A stretch of DNA of 64,000 nt, from contig NZ_AUHM01000036.1 in assembly GCF_000423185.1 (NCBI RefSeq), positions 21,945-85,944 on the forward strand, in the 5' to 3' direction. Below the pieces are notes generated by a model that did no database searches, was not told the DNA's origin, and worked only from the letters and a program-made list of their open reading frames with translations. Position numbers and translations under genes: made by a program. Below, one piece after another: positions 37,027 through 47,819 of the stretch. Position 1 is the first letter of the stretch; each line of letters starts with the position of its first letter. The DNA comes from Inquilinus limosus DSM 16000. Lineage in GTDB: Bacteria > Pseudomonadota > Alphaproteobacteria > DSM-16000 > Inquilinaceae.

Positions 37027-38124
37027 TCACCCCGGCGGGAACACCACCATGTTCGGGCTGCCGATCGGCAGGTACTGGCCGGTGAATTCCAGCCGGCCGG
37101 ACTGCGCGTCGACCCGGAACAGGGTGACGTTGTCGCTGCGCCGGTTGCAGGCGAACAGGAACCGCCCGGTCGGGTCCAGCGCCACGTGGTTGGGATAGTC
37201 GCCGCGGGTCCATTCCGCGTCCAGCCAGCGCAGCGTGCCGTCGGGCCCGACCGCGAAGATGGCGATGCTGTTGTGCAGCCGGTTGCCGGAATAGAGGAAG
37301 CGGCCGTCGCGGCTGATCGCCAGCGCCGAGGCGAAGCTGGAGCCGGCGAAGCCCGGCGGCAACGCGCTCAGCTGCTGCCGGAACGTGGCGCGGCCGGTCG
37401 CCGGGTCCCAGTCGTGCACAGCCAGCTGCGACGCCTCCTCATAGGTCGTGTAGAGCACCCGGCCGTTCGGGTGGAAGGCGAGGTGGCGCGGCCCGGCTCC
37501 GGCGGAGGCAGGGAAGAAGGGTGGGTCGGCCGGGCGCAGCGCCCCGGCGGCCTCGTCCAGGGTCCAGACATGGATCCGGTCCTGGCCGAGATCGGTGCTC
37601 AGCACGAAGCGGCCGGCGGTCTCGATGATATGGGCGTGCGACCCGTCATGGCCGCTGATGGCGAAGCTGCCGGGCGGCGCGGCCTCGGCCCGGTCCGGCC
37701 CGACCGGCCCCTCGGGCGCCTGCACGTCGGTGGCGGGGCCCAGCGACCCGTCCGCCGCGATCGGCAGCACCGCCAGCCGGCCGTCGCCGTAATTCGCTAC
37801 CAGCAGGTGCCGCCCGCCGGGATGGACGCTGCCATGCGCCGGGATGGTGCCGCCGGAGCCGACGGTGTTCAGCGCCGTGAGATCGCCGCTGTCCCGGTCC
37901 ACCCGATAGGCGGTGACGGCGCCCTGCGCCGCGTCCCCGAAGCTGTCGATCTCGTTGACGGCATAGGCGTGCCGGCCGTCCGGGGCGAAGGCCAACCAGG
38001 ACGGGCTCGGCCCGGCGACGCTCCTCAGCGCCTCCAGCCGGCCCGTCTCCGCCTCCAGCCGGGCCAGGGTGATGCCCTCGCCGTTGCCGGCGGCTCCCGT
38101 GTAGCTGCAGATGTAGACCAGCAT
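37027..38124 (-). CDS. Lactonase-family beta-propeller (6-phosphogluconolactonase-like)
   Basis: The product is 365 aa from the ATG at 38124. It opens MLVYICSYTGAAGNGEGITL, and blades recur at FAPDGRHAYAVNE, VHPGGRHLLVANYGDGRLAV, HIIETAGRFVLSTDLGQDRI, FHPNGRVLYTTYEEAS, ISRDGRFLYSGNR and NHVALDPTGRFLFACNRRSDNV. This is the seven-bladed Pgl-type lactonase (PF10282). It would hydrolyse 6-phosphogluconolactone or a related lactone in the cytoplasm. It is divergent from the DUF3297 gene. The DNA upstream of 38124 is open but lacks family similarity. Confidence 0.9.
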   Translation of the reverse strand: MLVYICSYTGAAGNGEGITLARLEAETGRLEALRSVAGPSPSWLAFAPDGRHAYAVNEIDSFGDAAQGAVTAYRVDRDSGDLTALNTVGSGGTIPAHGSVHPGGRHLLVANYGDGRLAVLPIAADGSLGPATDVQAPEGPVGPDRAEAAPPGSFAISGHDGSHAHIIETAGRFVLSTDLGQDRIHVWTLDEAAGALRPADPPFFPASAGAGPRHLAFHPNGRVLYTTYEEASQLAVHDWDPATGRATFRQQLSALPPGFAGSSFASALAISRDGRFLYSGNRLHNSIAIFAVGPDGTLRWLDAEWTRGDYPNHVALDPTGRFLFACNRRSDNVTLFRVDAQSGRLEFTGQYLPIGSPNMVVFPPG

Positions 38125-38240
38125 CGCCCATCCCCGTCGTTCGGGTCGTTGCGGATCCCGATACCACCCGTCTCGCGCATTGTCAGCGCCGCCGCGCGCG
38201 GCTATCACGCGCCGATCCGCCGCCTGCCGGGAGCCGAATG

Positions 38241-38492
38241 ATGAGCGACACCCCGCCCGACCGCCTGTCGGTCAATCCGAACAGCCCGCATTTCGACGAG
38301 GCCGCGCTGCGCCGCGGCGTCGGGGTGCGCTTCAACGGCACCGAGCGCACCAATGTCGAGGAGTACTGCGTCAGCGAGGGCTGGGTCCGCCTGGCCATGG
38401 GCAAGGCGCTGGACCGCCGCGGCAACCCGCTGACGATGAAGATGAGCGGCACGGTCGAGCCCTATTTCCGGGACGAGCCGCCGAAGGGCTGA
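38241..38492 (+). CDS. DUF3297 family protein
   Basis: The product is 83 aa from the second of two tandem ATGs. The sequence DRLSVNPNSPHFDEAALRRG, GVRFNGTERTNVEEYCVSEGW and GTVEPYF matches the small, very conserved DUF3297 (glutathione peroxidase-associated) family almost throughout. Function is unknown. It is divergent from the lactonase. Its 3' end overlaps the convergent racemase-like gene by 31 bp, longer than usual for the window. Confidence 0.93.
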   Translation: MSDTPPDRLSVNPNSPHFDEAALRRGVGVRFNGTERTNVEEYCVSEGWVRLAMGKALDRRGNPLTMKMSGTVEPYFRDEPPKG

Positions 38493-39052
38493 GCGCCGGC
38501 GCCGAGGGACCGCAGCGCCGCGTCCAGCGCCGCCTCCAGCGGCTCGATCACGGTGACGGCATGGCCGCGCGCCGTCAGCTCCGACCGCAGCCGCGCCGCG
38601 ACCTCGGCCCGCCCGGTGCTGCCGACCAGCAGCACGGCCGCGCCGGCCTCGACGGCGGCCAGGGCATGGCCCAGCGGGTCCTGCGCCAGCATCCCGGCGT
38701 CCAGCCAGGCGCGCTTGCGGCGGCGGGCCAGGCGGCGCATCTCCTCGCCCGGGCCGATCACCGGGATCGCCGCCACCGCCGCCCGCGCCTCGTCCAGCCC
38801 GACATCGGAGGTGCAGTCGATGATCACGGCGTCGATGCCGTCGCGCTCGGCCTCCTCGATCCGGCGCAGCACGCCCGGCCGGGCGGCCTCGACATCGGCG
38901 TCGCCGCGCACCGCCGGGGGGCCGTCCGCGTTCTGGACATGGCTCAGCGCCACCCCCGGCCGGGCCAGCCGGGCGAGGTCGTCGCGGATCGCCGCCAGCG
39001 TCTCCGGCCGCGGATCCGTCGTCGGAGCGACCAGCCGGATCTTCAGGACCAT
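38462..39052 (-). CDS. Asp/Glu/hydantoin racemase-like protein lacking the second cysteine
   Basis: The product is 196 aa from ATG 39052. The fold signature is there: IRLVAPTTDPRPETLAAIRDDL, then VIIDCTSDVGLDEARAAV with the first catalytic Cys, PVIGPGEEM, and VEAGAAVLLVGSTGRAEVAARL. Where hydantoin and aspartate racemases have a second Cys (GCTG or GCAG type), this protein has GST. A two-base mechanism would therefore be impaired, and it may be a decarboxylase- or isomerase-like relative, or a non-racemising member. It overlaps vsr by 10 bp upstream and the DUF3297 gene by 31 bp at its end. Confidence 0.78.
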   Translation of the reverse strand: MVLKIRLVAPTTDPRPETLAAIRDDLARLARPGVALSHVQNADGPPAVRGDADVEAARPGVLRRIEEAERDGIDAVIIDCTSDVGLDEARAAVAAIPVIGPGEEMRRLARRRKRAWLDAGMLAQDPLGHALAAVEAGAAVLLVGSTGRAEVAARLRSELTARGHAVTVIEPLEAALDAALRSLGAGAQPFGGSSRK

Positions 39053-39495
39053 GCCGCAGGGTGGGCCGGATCGGGCGGGAAGGGAAGGCGGCAGACGCGC
39101 TCGCCGATCAGCCGCCGCAGCTCCCCGCTGTCCTCGGTCTCGCATTCCCACAGCACCACGACGCGCCAGCCGGCGGCGGCCAGCGCTGCGGCGGCCCGGG
39201 CGTCGCGCTCGGCATTGGCCCGGAACTTCTCGGCCCAGTAGTCGGGCCGGGTCAGCGGCCGCCGCGCCTTGCGGCAGCCGGCGTGCTGGTGCCAGAAGCA
39301 GCCATGCACGAACAGGGCGACGCGCCGCTTCGGCAGCACCATGTCGGGCGTGCCGGGCAGGTCGCGCCGGTGCAGCCGGAAGCGCAGCCCCAGGGCGTGC
39401 GCGGCCCGGCGGGCGCGGCGCTCGGGCGTGGTGTCCTTGCCCTTGATCCGGGCCATCAGCCGGGATCTCTCTTCGGGCGTCAGCCGGTCGGCCAT
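39043..39495 (-). CDS. vsr: Very short patch repair endonuclease (Vsr)
   Basis: The product is 150 aa, the usual Vsr length. It opens MADRLTPEERSRLMARIKGKDTTPE. LPGTPDMVLPKRRVALFVHGCFWHQH carries the catalytic Asp, His and zinc-binding residues, CRKARRPLTRPDYWAEKF continues the fold, and WRVVVLWECE ends it. Vsr nicks at T:G mismatches produced by deamination of 5-methylcytosine. It is normally next to a DNA cytosine methyltransferase, and none is seen here. It is translationally coupled (10-bp overlap) to the racemase-like gene. Confidence 0.95.
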   Translation of the reverse strand: MADRLTPEERSRLMARIKGKDTTPERRARRAAHALGLRFRLHRRDLPGTPDMVLPKRRVALFVHGCFWHQHAGCRKARRPLTRPDYWAEKFRANAERDARAAAALAAAGWRVVVLWECETEDSGELRRLIGERVCRLPFPPDPAHPAAWS

Positions 39496-39604
39496 GCCGG
39501 GCCTCCGGGTGGCGGGCCTGCCTTGTCCGCCACCGGCCCGGCCGGGCCAATCCGGTTCTTGCGCTGGTGTCAGGTGGGTGCGGTTCGGGCCATCGCTGAA
39601 GACG

Positions 39605-40390
39605 TCATCGTGGCGGGAAACCGCTGCGAAGGACGCCGATGCGCTTCACACCGAAATCGTAGTTGAGCGCCGTGATTCCATAAGGCGTCATGCCGACCAC
39701 GAACTGCCGTCGCTCATGATCGCGGAAATAGAACAGGTGATAGCCGCTGGCATAGATCACGATGTCTCCCGGGTTCGGTGCGCCGTCATCACGCGGCAGG
39801 CTGGCGAGATCAGCGTTCGGCGGTAGCCTGTGCAGCTGTTGCAGCACCAGCTTCGCGAAGCCCGGCGAGGTGTAACCGCCCTCCTTGGTGTTGGCGAGAC
39901 CCCAGCGCAGCTGGCCCAGAAACCGCTGCACCACATCCAGCACTTCGACGGCCGGGCCATTCTCCATGTACATCAACTTGAGCTCACCCCAGTCGAACTT
40001 GTAGACCTGCCGACTGAGGTCGAACGCCTCGTCAAGGGCCTGCTGCGCCGCCGCCAGCTGCTTCTCCAACGCCGCGACCTGCGCCTGCAGCGCGGTCGTC
40101 TGATCGGCGGTCGATCGCAGGTTAGTCTGGGCCTCCGTCAGCTCGGCCTGGGCCTCGTCGGCCTTGGCGATGGCTGCCCTCACCTCCCGGGTCACCTCAT
40201 CCAGCTGCCGGTTCGCGCTGTCCAGCTTCTGGTTCGCTTGGTCGAGTGCGCGCAGCGTGATGAACAGCATCAGGCCGGCGACCGCCACCGTGGCGATGCT
40301 CAACACGACGGTGCGAAGCAGGGATCGGCGATGGCCCTCCTCGATCCGGTCGCGCAACTGCTGGTAGCTCGACTGCTGTGCGACTGCCAT
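39605..40390 (-). CDS. Membrane-anchored coiled-coil protein with NlpC/P60-like C-terminal domain lacking Cys
   Basis: The product is 261 aa from ATG 40390. A cytoplasmic N terminus is followed by one membrane helix (VVLSIATVAVAGLMLFITL, about residues 28-46). A coiled coil follows at about 48-130, made of LDQANQKLDSANRQLDEVT and similar heptads. The C-terminal domain (from about 150) has the order of an NlpC/P60 or CHAP fold: LRWGL, GGYTSPGFAKLVLQQL, PNPGDIVIYASGYHLFYF. The position that should be the nucleophilic Cys (DCSGF in active members) reads YTSPGF. The His is present near residue 218. It is probably a pseudoenzyme or binding domain. Its start lies 1 bp after the stop of the next upstream gene, so they form one operon. 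Confidence 0.72.
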   Translation of the reverse strand: MAVAQQSSYQQLRDRIEEGHRRSLLRTVVLSIATVAVAGLMLFITLRALDQANQKLDSANRQLDEVTREVRAAIAKADEAQAELTEAQTNLRSTADQTTALQAQVAALEKQLAAAQQALDEAFDLSRQVYKFDWGELKLMYMENGPAVEVLDVVQRFLGQLRWGLANTKEGGYTSPGFAKLVLQQLHRLPPNADLASLPRDDGAPNPGDIVIYASGYHLFYFRDHERRQFVVGMTPYGITALNYDFGVKRIGVLRSGFPPR

Positions 40391-40391
40391 C

Positions 40392-40796
40392 TCATACCCC
40401 CAGGAACTTGGCGTAGAGCTTTCGGAGCAACTCCTGTTCGCTGTCCTTGTCGAGCACCGATGGGTTGAGCCGGATCGCCTGCAGGGTCTTGATCCGCTCC
40501 CAGCGCGACCAGCAGTTGTTGAAGGGGAACAGCCCTGCGACGCCGACAACGGCACCGATGCTTTGGACAATCATCTCGACGTTGGGAGGGCTGGGTTGGA
40601 TCAAGCTGGAGAAAGCGCCGAACACGCCGAGCGAGCCGATACACAGGAGCAGCACACCCGCCGCCAGTTGGAGCCGGATGGATTGCCGGTCCAGAGCTAT
40701 GAAGTGGTCAAAATCAAGTACCGCGTCCGCCATATGGGTGACGTCGCTCCGGGCGGCGATCTCGTCATCCGGGAGCCGCCGCACATATGGTACCAT
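40392..40796 (-). CDS. Two-helix membrane protein, first gene of a two-gene membrane module
   Basis: The product is 134 aa from ATG 40796 (GAGGG immediately upstream); ATG 40733, giving MADAVLDFDHF, is an alternative. Two membrane helices lie around LQLAAGVLLLCIGSLGVFGAF and MIVQSIGAVVGVAGLFPF, flanked by a short helical N terminus and a charged C terminus (ERIKTLQAIRLNPSVLD, SEQELLRKLYAKFLGV). This resembles the two-helix membrane domains (SLATT or TRADD-N-associated type) used in bacterial conflict systems, but the match is by layout only. It is coupled to the coiled-coil gene downstream. GC is a little lower than in the flanks. Confidence 0.65.
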   Translation of the reverse strand: MVPYVRRLPDDEIAARSDVTHMADAVLDFDHFIALDRQSIRLQLAAGVLLLCIGSLGVFGAFSSLIQPSPPNVEMIVQSIGAVVGVAGLFPFNNCWSRWERIKTLQAIRLNPSVLDKDSEQELLRKLYAKFLGV

Positions 40797-40854
40797 CCCT
40801 CGGACATTGTGGCCAATCCGCTCCTCCTGAAGCGGATCGGCCGGCCGTCCGGCC

Positions 40855-42075
40855 TCAGGCCGCCGCCCGCTCCGCGCCGGCGATCAGGCGGCCGAGACGG
40901 GCGATGCCGTCCTCGATCGCGGCCGCGTCGGCCAGGGAGAAGGACAGGCGCAGCGTGTTGCCGCCGGTGCCGTCGGCGTGGAAGGCCCGGCCGGGCACGA
41001 AGGCGACGCCCCGGTCGACCGCGCGGGCCAGCAGCGCGGCGCCGTCCATCTGCTCCGGCAGGGTCACCCAGATGAACATGCCGCCCTCGGGCCGGGTCCA
41101 GCCCACCCCCGCCGGCATGTGCCGCTGCAGCGCCGCCAGCATGCGGTCGCGCCGGTCGCGATAGGCGGCGCGGATCTTCGCCACCTGGGCCGGATAGGCG
41201 TGCTCGGCGGCGTGGTGCATCACCATCTGGTTGATCGTCGGCGTGTGCAGGTCGGCCGCCTGCTTGGTCAGAACCAGCTTCTGCACCACCGCGCGGGCGG
41301 CGCAGATCCAGCCGATGCGCAGCCCGGGCGCCAGGGTCTTGGAGAAGCTGCCGCAATGGATCACGCGGCTGCGGTCGATGTCGCCCTTGGCCGCCACGTC
41401 CAGGGCCAGCAGCGGCGGCAAATCCTCGCCGTCATAGCGCAGCGCCTGATAGGCCGAATCCTCGATCAGCGGGATGTCCAGCTCCTCCGCCAGGGCCAGG
41501 GCGCGCTCGCGGGCCGCGAGGCTCAGCGTCTCGCCCGAGGGGTTGGCGAAGTCCGGCGTCAGATAGGCCAGCCGGACCCGGCTGCCGGCCGCCTCGGCCG
41601 CCGCGCGATAGGCTTCGGGCGTGGCGTTGCCGTGTGCGGGATCCAGCCGGTCGTAGCGCGGCTCGTAGGGGTTGAAGGCCTGCAGCGCGCCGAGATAGGT
41701 CGGCCAGGCCACCAGCGCCGTGTCGCCGGGCGACAGGAACAGCTTGCCGAGATAGTCGAGGGCCTGCTGCGAGCCCGAGGTGATCACGATGTTGTCGATG
41801 CCGCAGGGCACGCCGATCGACGCCATGTGCCGGGCGATCCACTGCCGCAGCGGGGCGTAGCCCTCGCTGACCGAATACTGCAGCGCGGCGCCGCCGGCGG
41901 CGAGCGCGGCCTCGTATCCGGCGCGGATGGCGTCGGCCAGGAACAGCGCCGGGTCGGGGATGCCGCCGGCGAAGGAGATCACGCCCGGCCGGTCCAGCAG
42001 CTTCAGCAGCTCGCGGATCTCGGAGGCGCGCATCCGCGCGGCGCGGGTGGCGTAATGGGTCTCGCCGATGCTCAT
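40855..42075 (-). CDS. PLP-dependent aminotransferase, fold type I (2-aminoadipate/AAT-I group)
   Basis: The product is 406 aa. VISFAGGIPDPALFLADAI opening, LQYSVSEGYAPLRQWIARHM, ITSGSQQALDYLGKLFLSPGD and PDFANPSGETLS are those of the class I/II aminotransferase domain. The PLP lysine is in CGSFSKTLAPGLRIGW and the C-terminal Arg in GGNTLRLSFSL. It resembles LysN-type 2-aminoadipate and aromatic or branched amino-acid transaminases; the exact amino donor is uncertain. It stands alone, with a 370-bp gap upstream. Confidence 0.92.
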   Translation of the reverse strand: MSIGETHYATRAARMRASEIRELLKLLDRPGVISFAGGIPDPALFLADAIRAGYEAALAAGGAALQYSVSEGYAPLRQWIARHMASIGVPCGIDNIVITSGSQQALDYLGKLFLSPGDTALVAWPTYLGALQAFNPYEPRYDRLDPAHGNATPEAYRAAAEAAGSRVRLAYLTPDFANPSGETLSLAARERALALAEELDIPLIEDSAYQALRYDGEDLPPLLALDVAAKGDIDRSRVIHCGSFSKTLAPGLRIGWICAARAVVQKLVLTKQAADLHTPTINQMVMHHAAEHAYPAQVAKIRAAYRDRRDRMLAALQRHMPAGVGWTRPEGGMFIWVTLPEQMDGAALLARAVDRGVAFVPGRAFHADGTGGNTLRLSFSLADAAAIEDGIARLGRLIAGAERAAA

Positions 42076-42446
42076 GACGTCCTCGGTCTTCCTGGGCCGG
42101 CGCGCTCCGGGCGCCGTTCCCCGACCGAACCATGCACAATGGATTTATGTCAACGACACTGACCTACTTCATGCCAGAGTTGCGCTGATCGCGGAGCGGG
42201 AGACATTTTATTTCTGGCCGGGAGGCACGCCAGCAGGCGCGGCGTATCCAAGGCGTGTCCGTCTGGTTCCGCAGATTCAGGTACTCCGGAAGAGTTAGGC
42301 CTCCTCCCGGCCGAGTAATGTGAAAGTCATCGGCATCAGCCTTTTTGGTCAATCTTGCGTTCCGGCGACAATGCCGATATCCTGAAAACTAAGTTACTTC
42401 TTTTCCTATCCTTGATGAATACTGAAGTCTTTGCCTAGGGATTCGA
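42076..42446. other. Gene-free stretch upstream of the signalling operon
   Basis: No convincing gene is seen in these 371 bp. The base composition falls toward the right end (AT-rich around 42330-42430), where the promoter of the haem-kinase operon should lie. Short reading frames on both strands lack ribosome-binding sites and family similarity. Confidence 0.4.
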
Positions 42447-43229
42447 ATGAATTGGGACGGGCGCCTGCTGTTTAGGACTGTCGGGGCGAGGAAGACGTTT
42501 ATGTCCCTCGTTCTGCTGGGCATGCTCGCGGCGGGCTTTCCGCCGGTCCTGGCCGAGATGCGGGACGACGTCGACACGGCGCTCAGCCTCGCCGAGTTCC
42601 TGGGCAGCGCGCGCGTCGTGATCTCGGGCCAACAGAGCCGGATCAACGACCCCGCCTTGGGCGACAAGGGGCTGACGGGCGATGCCGTCGTCGAGCAGGC
42701 GGCCCAGGCGATGGCCAAGGCGACCGGCACCGACCCGCGCAAGCTCGACCCCGGTTCCGAGAAGGGGCGCCTGCTTGCCGCCATGGCGCGCGCGGTCAAG
42801 GAGGTGGTGGACGCGAACCAGGCGCTGATCAATCAGAAGGGCGTGGGCTTCAAGGGCTTCGTGCCCGCCGTGTTCGCCCGGCTGGTGACCGAGCAGTTCC
42901 GCCGGGACCAGAGCGGCCGGGCCGAGATCAAGGTGACGGCGCCGCCGGAGCTGGTGCGCAACCGCAAGGCCTCGCCCGACGCGTTCGAGACCGAGGTCAT
43001 CCGCAGCAAGTTCCAGTCGCCGGGCTGGACCAGGGGCGGCATCTACGCCGAGACGGCCACCGTCGCCGGACGGCCGGCCACCCGCGTCCTGATGCCGGAA
43101 TATTACGGCGCCGACTGCCTCGTCTGCCACGGCTCGCCGAAGGGCGAGATCGACATCACCGGCTATCCGAAGGAGGGCGCGAGCCTGGGAGATCTGGGCG
43201 GCGTCATCAGCATCACCCTGTTCGACTGA
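42447..43229 (+). CDS. Secreted c-type haem protein, DUF3365 (Tll0287-like) domain
   Basis: The product is 260 aa (ATG 42501, 18 codons later, is an alternative start). The N terminus is a signal peptide ([19 protein letters not shown]), so it is periplasmic. The body has IINQ-type helix [15 protein letters not shown] and [11 protein letters not shown], the DUF3365 pattern. Near the C terminus [19 protein letters not shown] holds one CxxCH covalent-haem motif. Such domains act as haem-based redox or gas sensors, often fused to or beside signalling proteins. It is followed 38 bp later by a membrane histidine kinase, making it a likely input partner. Confidence 0.88.
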   Translation: MNWDGRLLFRTVGARKTFMSLVLLGMLAAGFPPVLAEMRDDVDTALSLAEFLGSARVVISGQQSRINDPALGDKGLTGDAVVEQAAQAMAKATGTDPRKLDPGSEKGRLLAAMARAVKEVVDANQALINQKGVGFKGFVPAVFARLVTEQFRRDQSGRAEIKVTAPPELVRNRKASPDAFETEVIRSKFQSPGWTRGGIYAETATVAGRPATRVLMPEYYGADCLVCHGSPKGEIDITGYPKEGASLGDLGGVISITLFD

Positions 43230-43267
43230 TCCCGACCGGCGGTGAGCCGCCGGTCCCGAGGAGCGGC

Positions 43268-46041
<2,774 letters not shown>

Positions 46042-46045
<4 letters not shown>

Positions 46046-46428
46046 CCATGGCGACGATCCTCTATGTCGAGGACAACGAGGACAACATCTACATGCTGTC
46101 GACCCGCCTGAAGCGCCGCGGCTTCGACGTCGTCACCGCCCGCGACGGGGCGGAAGGGGTCGAGGCGGCGGGCCGCGAGCGCCCGGACCTGATCCTGATG
46201 GACCTCAGCCTGCCGGTGATCGACGGCTGGGAGGCGACGCGCCGGATCAAGGCCGATGCCGGGACCGGCGGCATCCCGGTGATCGCGCTGTCGGCCCACG
46301 CCATGGCGGGCGACCGGGAGAAGGCCCTGGCGGCGGGCTGCGACGACTACGACACCAAGCCGGTCGACATGGCCCGGCTCCTGGCGAAGATCGAGGCCCT
46401 GCTGGGCCGGGTACGGCGCGATGGCTGA
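46042..46428 (+). CDS. Single-domain response regulator (CheY/DivK-like)
   Basis: The product is 128 aa. The ATG at 46042 overlaps the kinase stop and follows GGAGG; a second ATG two codons on is also possible. The receiver has the acidic pair in [12 protein letters not shown], phospho-Asp in [18 protein letters not shown], Thr/Ser in ALSAHAM and Lys in YDTKPVDM. Stand-alone, it likely shuttles phosphate between the hybrid kinase and another partner, such as the receiver-cyclase encoded next, whose gene overlaps by 8 bp. Confidence 0.94.
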
Positions 46429-47467
46429 TCCGGCGGCCGCGATCCTGATCGTCGACGACGACGAGACCAACCGCTACACCCTGGCCCGCCGCCTGCGCCG
46501 CGAGGGGTACGAGGACCTGACCGAGGCCGCGGACGGCGTCGCGGCGCTGGCGCTGCTGCGCAGCCGGCGGTTCGACCTCGTGCTGCTCGATGTCATGATG
46601 CCGGGCATGGACGGCTACGAGGTGCTGCGGACGCTGAAGTCGGACCCGGCGCTGGGCGACATTCCGGTGATCATGATCTCGGCGCTCGACGCGCTCGACA
46701 GCGCGGTGCGCTGCATCGAGCTGGGGGCCGAGGACTACCTGCCCAAGCCGTTCAACCCCGTCCTGCTGCGGGCACGGGTCGGCGCGTCCCTGGACAAGAA
46801 GCGGCTGCGCGACCAGGAGGCGGCCTATCTGGCCGAGATCGAGCGCGAGAAGGAGCGCAGCGACTGCCTGCTCCGCGCCATCCTGCCGCCCGGCGCGATC
46901 GCCGAGCTCAAGGCGACCGACCGGGTCACGCCGCGGCGCTACGAGGATGTGGCGGTGCTGTTCTGCGACATCGTCGATTTCACCGCCTATTGCGACCGCA
47001 ACCCGCCGGAGCGGGTGGTGGCCGAGCTGCAGGCGCTGATGGAGACCTTCGAGCGGATCGTCGCCGGCCACGGGCTGGAGAAGATCAAGACCATCGGCGA
47101 CGCCCTGATGGCGACGGCGGGCCTGCTGGAGCCGGTCGAGGAGCCGCTGCCGGCCGCCATCCGCTGCGGCCTCGACCTGGCGGCGGCGGCCCGGCAGGCC
47201 CAGCCGGGCTGGGGCGTCCGCATCGGCATCCATCACGGCCCGGTGGTGGCGGGGGTGATCGGCCGGCGGCAGTTCCTGTTCGACCTCTGGGGCGACACGG
47301 TGAACACGGCGGCGCGGATCACCGCCTGCGCCCATGCCAATTCGGTGTTCCTGAGCGCCGCGCTGTGGCGGCGCATCCAGGACCGCTGCCGGGCGCGCAG
47401 CCGCGGCTTCTACGAGCTCAAGGGCAAGGGGCCGCTCGAGCTGGTCGAGTGCGAAGGGATCGATTGA
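46421..47467 (+). CDS. Response regulator with class III adenylate cyclase output
   Basis: The product is 348 aa. An N-terminal receiver (AILIVDDDETNRYTLARRL, LLDVMMPGMDGYEVL, LPKPFNP) is followed by a short coiled linker and a class III cyclase domain. VLFCDIVDFTAYCD supplies the first metal Asp, LEKIKTIGDALMATAG the ATP-specifying Lys and the second Asp, and FDLWGDTVNTAARI the remaining adenine-binding and transition-state residues. All catalytic positions look intact, so it should make cAMP in response to phosphorylation. It ends the haem protein-kinase-receiver-cyclase operon. Confidence 0.94.
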   Translation: MADPAAAILIVDDDETNRYTLARRLRREGYEDLTEAADGVAALALLRSRRFDLVLLDVMMPGMDGYEVLRTLKSDPALGDIPVIMISALDALDSAVRCIELGAEDYLPKPFNPVLLRARVGASLDKKRLRDQEAAYLAEIEREKERSDCLLRAILPPGAIAELKATDRVTPRRYEDVAVLFCDIVDFTAYCDRNPPERVVAELQALMETFERIVAGHGLEKIKTIGDALMATAGLLEPVEEPLPAAIRCGLDLAAAARQAQPGWGVRIGIHHGPVVAGVIGRRQFLFDLWGDTVNTAARITACAHANSVFLSAALWRRIQDRCRARSRGFYELKGKGPLELVECEGID

Positions 47468-47487
47468 ACGGCTGGGGCATCGCGCCC

Positions 47488-47712
47488 TCAGCAGGCCTTG
47501 CGCAGGGCGAAGGCCGGCGCCGGGGACGGCACGGAGGAGCTGCGCCCGGCGGCCGGCTTCGGCTGCGGTGCGGCCGGCCGGGGTGCGGCCTCCTGCTCGG
47601 CGGCGAAGGCTTCCAGCTCCGCCGCCACCGACGGCGGCAGGTCCCGGAACCGGCCGCCCAGCCGGACCTGCATCAGATGCGCGACCAGCGGGAATCCGGT
47701 CATGAAGCTCAT
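47488..47712 (-). CDS. Small unrecognised protein divergent from the LacI regulator
   Basis: The product is 74 aa. A hydrophobic N terminus (MSFMTGFPLVAHLMQVRLGGRF) is followed by an Ala/Pro-rich low-complexity tail. It is preceded by GGAGG in good position and is directly downstream of three LacI-type operator boxes, which favours a real gene. No family was recognised. It is convergent with the receiver-cyclase gene, 20 bp away. Confidence 0.55.
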   Translation of the reverse strand: MSFMTGFPLVAHLMQVRLGGRFRDLPPSVAAELEAFAAEQEAAPRPAAPQPKPAAGRSSSVPSPAPAFALRKAC

Positions 47713-47722
47713 GACGGCCTCC

Positions 47723-47798
47723 TTTGAATCGATTTTTTGAATCGATTCATAATTGCTCTTCCCGGAGGTGTCGTCAAGGAGTTTTTGAATCGGTTCAA
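47723..47798. promoter_or_regulatory. LacI-type operator cluster
   Basis: Three related boxes lie in the divergent promoter. TTTGAATCGAT (47723-47733) is a half site, TGAATCGATTCA (47738-47749) is perfectly palindromic, and TTGAATCGGTTCAA (47785-47798) has one mismatched pair. The central CG is the hallmark of LacI-family sites. They would let the LacI protein control itself and the 74-aa gene. Confidence 0.75.
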
Positions 47799-47819
47799 GA
47801 TCGGGACTAGGCTGGACGC

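Noticed and set aside
36851..37198. 115-aa + frame between the AT-rich gene and the lactonase
   Set aside because: It overlaps the end of the lactonase antisense, has no ribosome-binding site and no family character.
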